Part shown: piece by piece, positions 1-8,125 of the stretch
Layout: each line of letters opens with the position of its first letter
Position numbering within the stretch: the first letter of the stretch is position 1
DNA from: Acanthamoeba castellanii str. Neff
Taxonomy: Eukaryota > Discosea > Longamoebia > Acanthamoebidae
NCBI RefSeq assembly: GCF_000313135.1
Contig: NW_004457330.1
Location: forward strand, 6,318-20,866
Reading direction: 5' to 3'
DNA length: 14,549 nucleotides
Notes under the pieces: generated by a model
Database searches by the model: none
Told to the model about the DNA's origin: nothing
Seen by the model: only the letters and a program-made list of their open reading frames with translations
Translations under genes and position numbers: made by a program

Positions 1-1354
1 CGAAGCGAGAAGCACCGCGAGCAGATGTTCTTCATGCTCATGCAGCTCTTCGACACCTTCATCCTCAAAACACACAAGTCCAAATACGTCCAGTTCCTCC
101 TCTTCTACGTCTGCGCCATGGACATCAACTACACACACGTACGTGCGCACCCGCCCCGCTCCCTCGACTCCGACCACCGCACTCACCTCTCGCTTTCGCT
201 CTTTTTCTCTCTTTCGCTCTTTCGCGCTCAGGCCTTTGTGCGATACCTGCTGGAGAAGGTGATGGACGTGAGCAACCACCCGCTCACGCGAAGCACATGC
301 GCGGCCTACCTGGGCTCCTTCCTCGCCCGATCCACGCTCGTTCCCACACAGCTCGTCCAAGAGCCACTACAGAGTACGTCCCCCACGCCTGGCTCGCGCA
401 ACACCAAACTTATCGAGCGCTTACCGTGTCTTCTTCCCGTGTGCGTGTGCGCTCTGCAGTCATGAGCCGATGGGCGCTCCAGTACGGCACACAGAACCGG
501 GACACGATGCCCGACGCCGAGGTCCACGGCCTCTTCTACTCCGTGTGCCAGGCCGTCTTCTACGTCGTCTGCTTCAAATACCAGCAGCTCGCCCTCCGCA
601 CACCCGTACGTGGCCCCACCCGAGCTCGCTCCGTCGTTCCATCTTTACTTTCATTCCATCATTCCATACATTCTCTTGCGAATCACAGGAGGGTGCGGCA
701 TTCCTCGACAGCCTGGAGCTCGACGCCATCATCCAATCGCGACTCAACCCGCTCCGGCTGTGCGCGTCGACGGTGGTCACCGAGTTCCTCAAGGTGGCGG
801 CCGACCTGTGCGGACTGCTGCCCTCGGCTCGGGCCGTGCTCGAGCGCAACAAGCGGGTCGTGCTGGCGACCAAGTCCGTCTTTGGCAACGCCAACCAGCT
901 CGACTCCTTCTTCCCCTTCGACCCCTATCTCCTCCGCCACTCCTCCAAACACATCAGCGCCATCTACCAGACCTGGAGCCCCATCCCAGAGAACCCCGCC
1001 ACGGCCACCACCGCGCCACCAACCACAACCACGGCCTCGACAGCTTCGACGATCGCGCGACCATCATCATCCGCCGCCGCGCCGCCGTCGCCTGCCATGC
1101 GCGTGCCGCTCACATTCCTGTCGTCGTTGCCCGGCTCGTCGTCGCCCAATCTCGGCGACGGGTACGGCAGCAGCAACGAGACGCCGCCGGGCACGCCCAA
1201 CTTCCTCATGCGACGCGGCAGCATCGGCGGCGAGGAGCTGGCGGCGAGCTTCACCGGCTCGCCGGGGGGCTTTTCGAGCATGCTCTCGATGACCCCGGAG
1301 AGCGTGAGCAACGACGTGGACTTCTCCTGGAAGTACTCCTGGGGAGGCAAGTAA
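1..1354 (+). CDS. RRN3: RRN3 / TIF-IA, RNA polymerase I-specific transcription initiation factor (3' part, partial at left edge)
   Basis: RRN3 bridges RNA polymerase I to the promoter-bound core factor and makes rDNA transcription growth-dependent; it acts in the nucleolus. Seen: exons <1-138, 232-373, 460-605 and 689-1354, all joined by GT-AG introns with matching phase. The protein shows RRN3 landmarks in order: KYVQFLLFYVCAMD, a segment reading YLGSFLARSTLVP, EVHGLFYSVCQAVFYVVCFK, then LNPLRLCASTVVTEFL, ERNKRVVL and the highly typical LDSFFPFDPYLL before the end of the conserved core. After the core is a tail of about 130 residues rich in Ser, Thr and Pro, including RRGSIGG and several SP/TP sites, ending WKYSWGGK-stop. 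The 5' end lies outside the window. AATAAA follows at 1385. The family call is very secure; exon edges are secure because the phases agree. Confidence 0.95.
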
Positions 1355-1384
1355 ACCAGCAAATCACCACGGAATGCTGCGAGC

Positions 1385-1390
1385 AATAAA
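1385..1390 (+). promoter_or_regulatory. Poly(A) signal AATAAA of RRN3
   Basis: A canonical AATAAA lies 30 nt after the RRN3 stop codon and before the downstream tRNA gene. The position is what is expected for a short 3' UTR. Confidence 0.7.
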
Positions 1391-1498
1391 CCTCTCGTCT
1401 TGTACAACCACGCCTTCACTTTCTCTGCTTCCAAGAGACCAGCTTGAGGGATGCTTCGGATGCCGATGGAGGAGCTAGTGGCATCGCTGGTAGTGCAA

Positions 1499-1580
1499 GA
1501 CATTGTGGCCGAGTGGTTAAGGTGCCTCGCTGCTAACGAGGTGGGGTTTCCCCGCGCAGGTTCGAATCCTGCCAATGTCG
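1499..1580 (+). tRNA. tRNA-Ser (anticodon GCT)
   Basis: A complete 82-nt class II tRNA. The acceptor stem is GACATTG (1499-1505) with CAATGTC (1573-1579) and discriminator G1580. The anticodon stem CCTCG/CGAGG encloses loop CTGCTAA, giving anticodon GCT at 1532-1534 (reads AGC/AGT serine codons). A long variable arm (TGGGGTTTCCCCGC, 1542-1555) is diagnostic of Ser/Leu/Tyr-type tRNAs. The T arm is GCAGG-TTCGAAT-CCTGC (1556-1572). Internal Pol III A box (about 1506-1516) and B box GGTTCGAATCC (1559-1569) are intact. A TTTT run at 1588-1591 is a standard Pol III terminator. There is no intron, and CCA is not encoded, as expected for a nuclear gene. Confidence 0.97.
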
Positions 1581-1923
1581 ATCGGTCTTTTGCATGTTTC
1601 TTAGCCACACAGCGGAGACAGAGCTGCCGATCATACATGACACACACGACACACCAGGAGATTGATCAGTGCTTGCGAACACCACAAGAGTCTATGGCTG
1701 CGACGCACAACCAGACCATGACCACACGAAGCTTGTTGGGTCAGTTTTTGGTTTTTTTAAAAAAAATGTAAGGCGGATTGGTACGTCGCCAAGGGTCGCA
1801 CCTCTGAAGCCATCCGCAAGCTCATGTCCCGCGAGGTGCGCACGCATAGGACACCCCACTTCTTTATTTTTTCTAATAAATAATTCAGGAAAGACTGCGC
1901 GCAGAGAGCTCTACTACTCCCCA
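1581..1923 (+). other. Spacer between tRNA-Ser and the 501-aa gene
   Basis: Holds the Pol III T-run terminator just after the tRNA, a patch of CACACGACACACC-like repeat ending in CAG (about 1637-1656), and a T-run/A-run junction (1744-1766). It also holds one exon-like coding fragment (listed separately) and then AT-rich DNA (1858-1888) before the next start codon. The stretch 1836-1888 begins GTGCGC and ends TTCAG, so it may be an intron of a 5' UTR. I see no complete gene here. Confidence 0.6.
1773..1835 (+). pseudogene. Orphan exon-like fragment resembling a copper/heavy-metal P1B-type ATPase
   Basis: Frame 3 reads ADWYVAKGRTSEAIRKLMSRE over 21 codons. The core KGRTSEAIRKLM matches the conserved segment of heavy-metal P-type ATPases (CopA/ATP7 type) that follows the membrane pair before the actuator domain, where G-K/R-T-S-E-A-I/L-x-x-L-M is typical. 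The fragment is bordered by an AG on the left (1771-1772) and GTGCGC on the right (1836), so it looks like a single spliced exon. No other ATPase motif (DKTGT, GDGxND, CPx) lies nearby. Its frame does not join the downstream gene in a consistent phase. The best reading is a stranded gene fragment or relic. Short length keeps this tentative. Confidence 0.35.
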
Positions 1924-3992
1924 ATGTCAAGCAAGAACCGCAAGAGGAAGGAAAGGAGGCGTAGACAAGCCACGCTGGCCAGTGGTGGCAACATGTTTGC
2001 CGTGCTGGGCGAAGCGGAAGATGGCATCAATCACCCCTCGCCCTCCACTTCTACACGCGTCACACAAGACAGCAAGGACGGTGGCAAGAGCGCCATGGGC
2101 AAGAAGAAGAAGAGGCGAAGAGACAACGATTACCGCAGCGTAGTAGAGGACAATTGCAAAAGAATCGAACAATTCACAAACGCCAAAGATGGCGCCAAGA
2201 ATGGGAACGAGCTTTTCCTGGGCGGCAATCTGAACACGCTCGAGAAGAGACTGTTGGGCGACTTCGCCAGGGGCCTGGGGCTGAACGCGGTCGATGGCGG
2301 ACCACCCAAGCACACGCTGCGCATCTCCAAGCCGGCGGACTGGGCACAGCGAAGGGAGAAGATGGAGGAGGATGAGAAGAGGGCACGCAAAGCGCGAGGA
2401 GGCCGAGCCGCCAAGCCCTTCACCGCCGCCACCCTGCCCGTCACTCTGCGCAACAGGTTTGTGCCCTCCCCCCCCCACCACCATAAGCGAAGTTCTTCGC
2501 TTTCGTTCTTTCGTTCTTCGCTTCGCTCTCTGGCGCTCGATGGGGCTGATGGGTGCTGGCGGTGGACCGCTGCGGTTCAGGTTCTGCATCGACTTTACTG
2601 TGCCGATGCCGGTGCTGGAGTCGCCCTATTTCGAGTACTTCTGTAGCCTCTACGAGCCCGTGCTCCACTCACAAACCAACCTGGACCTCTTCCTCGAGGC
2701 TGTCAACTCTCAAGGTTTCCTCTCTCTCTCTCTTGTTGTGCGTATGGGTGAGCCCGCCATTGTCAGTGTTGTTTGACACTCCTGTCACGCCAGGCAGCGT
2801 GGCCAAGTGGAAGAACTACACGGGCGAGCTGGTGCAGCGCATCATCGATGACGTCACCGGCACAGAGGCCTACAAGACCTTTGCCGCCGACAACCTGTCC
2901 CGGTTTGACATCAAAGACCCGGCTCCCGAGCGGTGCGCTCTAAACCCCTCCCAGTGTCAGTCAGCTTCTTTTGCCTCACGCACGACACGTGCACGCGCAC
3001 GACACACGGCATGACACACACATGACTCACAAACGACGCACTCATGCACGCACACGATCTATCCACCAGTGCTGCTACGGAGAACCTCTACAAAATCGAG
3101 AACTCGGGCAAGTACTACGTCTCCCTGGACTTCACCTCGGCCAACTTCAACGCTCTTCGCTACTACGACCCTCGTCTTGTCTTTGAGACCAAGGTACGGC
3201 ACCAGGCGTTGAGCGATTCTATGTTCTTTATTTGCTCGGTGCTCATGTTAACGCAACACACAACACACAACGCAACACAACGCATTTCTTTCCTATACCA
3301 CAGAACTGGGTGGAATTCTTGAGTCGCTACACGAGCTATCAGGCGCTGCTCAACAGCAAGCGATTCCGGGCTGCGGCGCTGGGCAAGATCAACCATCAGG
3401 CGCAGTCGAAGATCTACCACGCGCTCAACCACCGAATCTACACTCTGCTGATGAGCCACAACGTCGTAAGTCCTGACCAGGTCCGTCATCCACTCCCCTA
3501 CGATCCACTCATGTCTTCTCTCTTCGCCCCTGATCGCTCTTCGCTCTTTTCTTTTTTGGTGGGCATTCGGCGCTGCAGATAGCGTGCAAGTATACCGACG
3601 AGATAGTGATCGAGACGACAAAGAGCGACTACTGCGCCCTCGTGGCCAAGCTACGGCAGTTCCTCGATGAGAAGGCGAGCGACATCGACTTCGTCCGGCT
3701 CGAGCCCTTCCGACTGGTGCGCCTGGGTCCGGCCACGAACAACGACACCGAGATGTTTGTGAAGGAGGCCCTCAGTACCGAGGCCGAGGCCGAGGCCGAA
3801 GCTGAGGAAGCTGCTGGTGCAGGAGCGCCGCCTGCGTCGGTCACGTTCAAGTGCGTCTACACCCGCAAGTTCGCGCTGGCATTCAAGTACTACTTCCACC
3901 AGGAGATCAACGAGATGGACAGAACCTATGTCGACGCCGAGGGTCGATTTCACACCATGTCTGAAGAGGAACTCTGGCGCGCCTGGAACTGA
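1924..3992 (+). CDS. Uncharacterised 501-aa protein with basic N-terminus and possible polymerase-like palm motifs
   Basis: I do not recognise a named family. Exons 1924-2456, 2581-2714, 2794-2932, 3070-3193, 3304-3465 and 3579-3992 join in consistent phase to 502 codons including the stop; 1924 is the first in-frame ATG. Residues 1-70 are strongly basic with nuclear-localisation-like clusters (KNRKRKERRRR, GKKKKRRR). Conserved-looking segments follow: CIDFTVPMPVLESPYFEYF (from about 180), KYYVSLDFTSANFNAL (283-298), SKRFRAAALGKINHQAQSK (328-346), then CKYTDEIVIET (367-377). These last three resemble, in order, motifs A (Asp289), B (Arg/Gly helix) and C (Asp371-Glu372, like the HDE of family-A DNA polymerases). 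Near the C-terminus is an Ala/Glu-rich insert (EAEAEAEAEE...), then EINEMDRTYVDAEGRFH. The gene reality is well supported; the enzymatic idea is inference. No clear AATAAA follows the stop. Confidence 0.85.
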
Positions 3993-4286
3993 TGGTGGCG
4001 TGGCGAGTCCCGCAAGAAGCAAGCGAGTGCTAGTGTGTGTGATCGTGATTCCTGAAACAGGAATATTTCGAGGATTCGTGAACAACAATCTTGACCAGAA
4101 CATGCGCACCAATAGGGTTTCAATCAGAGGAGTGGTTCCACCAACAACAAATAAGAGAAAATGTACCACACAATTTTCCTGTTAGGGTTTTTCCGTGGCC
4201 TATTCGTACCCCGCAAGCTCATTTGTTGCGTTACCCTCTGTACATCTCTTCAATCTCGTCTCGGAGACTGCAAGAAGAGCAGGAGG
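3993..4286 (+). other. Intergenic region and 5' flank of the permease gene
   Basis: Contains a perfect 7-bp inverted repeat ATTCCTG-AAA-CAGGAAT (4048-4064), close to the upstream stop codon. Two TTCnnGAA units lie at 4049-4056 and 4075-4082, which resemble heat-shock-element half pairs but are not phased into a classical array. An in-frame ATG at 4161 is open through to the permease ATG at 4287, so the permease start could lie here. No TATA box is convincing. Confidence 0.4.
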
Positions 4287-7200
4287 ATGAGCCACCATGC
4301 GTCCTCGAGCACGGATTACTCCATCAATGGAAACGATTTCCGGGTGGGTTCTCCGGCAGTGCTCTACTCGAGCGACGTCGATGTAGATGCCTCGTTTTCG
4401 GATGTGGGCAGCGGCGAAGAAAACACGGCCCTCCACAGCCTCCTTGGAAGGGCTTCTCGCAAGAAGAAGAAGGTGCCCCTCGATCATGGGCGAGGTGCGT
4501 TTTCATTTTATAATGCAGAAATTACAATTACAATTAAAATGCGGCTCTAAATGGCTCCATGCTCCCCGATCTCCTGCTCTCCGGTGGATGCAGAGCCATT
4601 TTCCTCATTAACATTCATCAACACGCACAGAGCGTAGCATGTCGTCGCTTGGTATGCCGGAGCAGTACAAGGGCGACTGGAAGGAAATCGAGGTGCCACC
4701 GCTCGCGCCCGAGGAACCCGAGGTGCCCGCCTTTCCCCACATAATTATCTCCATTCATCATCTCCATTTAATCATTTGCCAAATCATTGTTCTATTCGTT
4801 TGTCAAAATCGCTTTGTGCTACACAAATCATGATTTCGCCATTTCCCTTTTTCACCACTTTGATTTCGTATTCCTCCATCCACGAGTGCACTACTTACCC
4901 CTCGAGCTGCTCGTGGCCTGCACAGGGTGACGAACATGGAGGCTTCATGTCCAAGATCCCGTGCTGGCCCAAGAAGAAGTCCATGACCGAAGAGGAGAAG
5001 ATTGAGGCCCACAAGCTCGGTACGGCGCCTGTCCCTCGAGCTTTAGAGGTCCGACCACTGAGTGTGTGCTAACGTAAAACGATGGTTCCACGACCACTAT
5101 CGATTGCGGTGGCGTCGTGCAGGTCAGTGGCGAGCAACGTCGATCGCCGGTAACGACATCACGTCGTCGTGCCTCTACGTGGCCGGTATCGCCACCATGG
5201 CCGGCGGCAAGTTCGCCCCCATCTCCCTCCTCATCGTCGCCATCGTGCTCTATCTCTTCCGAGGTACGACCTGCCACTGCGTTCACCACATGAAGAAGAA
5301 GAAGAAGACTGACACCCGCCCGCGATGCAATCAATGGCATTTCAAAAATGCTACAGGCGTGTACACGGAAGTGGGAAGCGCGCTGCCGATGAACGGTGGC
5401 TCCTACACGTGCCTGCTCAACACGACCACCAAGCTCATCGGCTCGGTGGCCGCGTGTCTCACCATGCTTTCCTATACCGCCACCGCCGTCGTATCGGCGC
5501 AGTCTGCGATGTCCTACTTTTCCTACGGTAAGCCCCCCCCCGCACCTCTTTTCGTTCTTTTTTCGTTCTCTTTCTCTCTTTTCACACAACACCGGCGTGT
5601 GTGCAGGTCTCTACGACGGCTTCTCGGTGTACTGGGGCACGATCATCATTTTGGGCATCTTCGCGGCGCTCAACTTGTGCGGTCTCTCCGAGTCGGCCAA
5701 CGTGGCGCTGCTCATCTTCATCGCCCACATCTTCACCCTCACACTCCTCTGCGCCACCGCCTTCGCCTACATGGCCCAGGTACGCACCAGCCACTCGTCG
5801 CCCACCCAATACCGCCGTCGCAATCTTAATTCTACATATTATTTTTTATATTTCTACATAAATTATAATTATTATTGCCTTATTATTGTTGTCTTTCTTA
5901 TTGATCGACATTGCCTGGCAGGATTGGTCGACGCTGGTGGACAACTGGAGCACGCCGCCCATCAACAACGTAGTGTCCGACATCTACTTTGGCTACTGTT
6001 CCGGCCTGCTCGGTGTGACGGGCTTCGAGACCTCGGCCAACTACATCGAGGAGCAGAAGGACGGCGTCTTCCCCAAGGTACACGCGCGCCACGCTCGGTT
6101 TTTTGCGGTTGTCAGGCTATGGACATTGAACTGATCCGTGGTGTCGTGTCGTGTGCGAATGCGTGGATTTGATGGAACGCGTAGACTCTGCGCAACATGT
6201 GGATCGCCGTGGCCATCTTCAACCCACTCCTGGGCCTCCTCTCCCTGGGCACCGTTTCCATCCCGCAGATCGTTGCCAACAGCAACTACGTCCTTGCCGA
6301 AGTCGGCGGCGTACGCTCTCCCTTTTTGTGTTGTGTGTGTCGTGTGTGTCGTGTGTGTCGTGTGTTATTGATATTGAGAGGCCGGGTTACAATGGAACAG
6401 CTCACACGTTCGTTGTGGTTGGTGGTCTAAAGGTCACCGGAGGCCAGTGGCTGAACATCCTCGTGTCGGCCGACGCCACGCTCGTGCTGTGCGGTTCCGT
6501 GCTGACCTCGTACGTCGGCATCATCGGCCTCGTGCGCCGCATGACCCTCGACAGGTGCCTGCCCCAGTTCCTGCTCTACAAGAACCCGCTCACCGGCACC
6601 GAGCCCATCATCATCATCGGTGCGGATCCGCTCTGGCCGGTCATATTTATGTTTATGTTTATGTTTTTATTTATATATTGTGCCTTTGGTGCCTAATTTA
6701 TGTCTCTGTTCGCAGGTTTCTTCTGCATCACCTCCTCGCTGTTCATCATCGTCGACGGTGCCGTTGAGACGCTGGCCGGCGTGTATGCCATCAGCTTCCT
6801 GGTACGGATGTGTGTTACGTGGCGCTCACACTTGTTTGATTGCTGACCGCACACGCACACACGCACACACGACACATAACGCGCAGAGCGTGATGGGTCT
6901 GTTCGCGATCGGCAACATTCTGCTCAAGTACAAGCGCGACCGTCTCCCGCGTGACGAGAAGGTCAGCTGGATCTCCGTGCTCCTCGGCCTCGGCTTCATG
7001 ATCGCCGGTGCGTACCTATTCGCTATTATATTGGTGTATGAATATATACATTTATATATTTATATAACATAACGAGAAAAAGATCTCACTACTTACACTG
7101 TGACGTCACGACCCAGGTTGGATCGGTAACGTGATCTACAACCCGGACAACATCAAGTACTTCGCGATCTACTTCTCGGTGACGCTCTCGATCGTGCTGG

Positions 7201-7967
7201 TCATGTTCACGCGCACGCGAATCCTCAAGGTCGTCCTCTACTTCCTCGCCAACACCTTCCTCGACCGCTACATCGGCAAGTGGATCCGATCCCAGGGTAC
7301 GCCAAAGCCCTTGCCCCATATTTTCTTGTTATTGTTCTTCTTATTATTTACAGAATGCATTTACGTCATTTATTAAATAACTAATAAATAAATAAATAAA
7401 ATACTAAAATGAATGATTGCAGTGCGGAAGATCAACAAGCAGCACGTGGTGTTCTTCGCCAAGTCGGACGATCTGGAGATGCTCAACAAGGCCGTGCTCT
7501 ACGTTCGCGAGAACGAGCTTACGGAAAGGTTCGTCTTGCACAACCCGTGTGTTACTGGTGCGTGTCGTGTCTCGTGTCGTGTGACACGCTCTGACACGAC
7601 ACCATGGTGGCGGTACCACAGGATGAAGATCTGCCACGTCTACAGGACGGAGGAGGAAATCCCCCCCAGGCTGGTCCACCACGTCGAAATCCTGGACGAG
7701 ATGTACCCCAAGCTCAGGATCGATCTCGTACGCCACCACCGCACACGACACGACACGACACGCACTAGCACACGGATGTTTTGGCTTACATTTCTGCAAC
7801 CCGGCCCCTAGGTGACGGTGCATGCCGAGGGCTTCACGGCGCGAGTCGTGCACACGCTGGCGGAGAAGTTGCACGTGCCCCAGAACTTCATGTTCATCTC
7901 GTGCCCCGGCGAGAACTTCCCCGAGAAGATCGCCAAGTACGGCGGCATGAGGATCGTCACGCACTAG
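4287..7967 (+). CDS. APC-superfamily amino acid permease with soluble C-terminal domain, 15 exons
   Basis: A membrane transporter of amino acids or related amines/polyamines. Exons: 4287-4494, 4631-4722, 4926-5019, 5123-5263, 5357-5527, 5607-5779, 5922-6077, 6185-6310, 6433-6619, 6716-6801, 6887-7007, 7117-7296, 7423-7528, 7622-7727, 7812-7967. They total 2103 nt (700 aa), in phase throughout. Residues 1-130 are hydrophilic and presumably cytosolic. About twelve hydrophobic segments follow, from SSCLYVAGIATMAGG to YFAIYFSVTLSIVLVMF. The APC hallmark around TM6 is clear: GVTGFETSAN (324-333) then YIEEQKDGVFPK-TLRNM. From residue 579 a soluble domain of about 120 residues begins KINKQHVVFFAKSDDLEML and ends KYGGMRIVTH. 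It looks like an alpha/beta regulatory domain and lacks membrane segments. An upstream in-frame ATG at 4161 would add 42 residues; 4287 is preferred because APC N-termini are usually hydrophilic. The substrate cannot be told from sequence. Confidence 0.92.
7566..7602 (+). repeat. Intronic CGTGT/ACACG repeat able to form a hairpin (permease intron 13)
   Basis: The intron 7529-7621 carries GTGTCGTGT (7574-7582) followed by its exact reverse complement ACACGACAC (7594-7602). A second left arm, GTGTCGTGTC (7562-7571), pairs with GACACGACAC (7593-7602). These are two orientations of the same simple repeat placed head to head. Confidence 0.6.
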
Positions 7968-8125
7968 CAACGTGTGTGTATGTTTTTTGTTGGTGGCCAG
8001 GGATAGATGGGCACCTCGGCCTCCGCACATGCTGGTGTGCGGTGTGTTTGCAACATTTATCGTATATTTTAAAAAAAACAACAAACAAAAAGAACTTGTG
8101 TTTATTTATGATGACTTGCTACGTG
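7968..8125. other. Convergent 3' regions of permease and methyltransferase genes
   Basis: Only 158 nt separate the two stop codons. It holds an A-run (8071-8078) and the minus-strand poly(A) signal at 8101-8106. No plus-strand AATAAA is visible for the permease. Confidence 0.6.
8101..8106 (-). promoter_or_regulatory. Poly(A) signal of the methyltransferase gene
   Basis: TTTATT on the plus strand is AATAAA on the minus strand, 20 nt past the methyltransferase stop at 8126-8128. Confidence 0.65.

Noticed and set aside
964..1647. Minus-strand 227-codon frame across the end of RRN3 and the tRNA
   Set aside because: Antisense to RRN3 coding sequence and to the tRNA gene; no domain or splice support.
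4181..4190. GTTAGGGTTT, resembling a telomere repeat
   Set aside because: Only one TTAGGG unit is present with no tandem array; chance or an interstitial trace too short to call.
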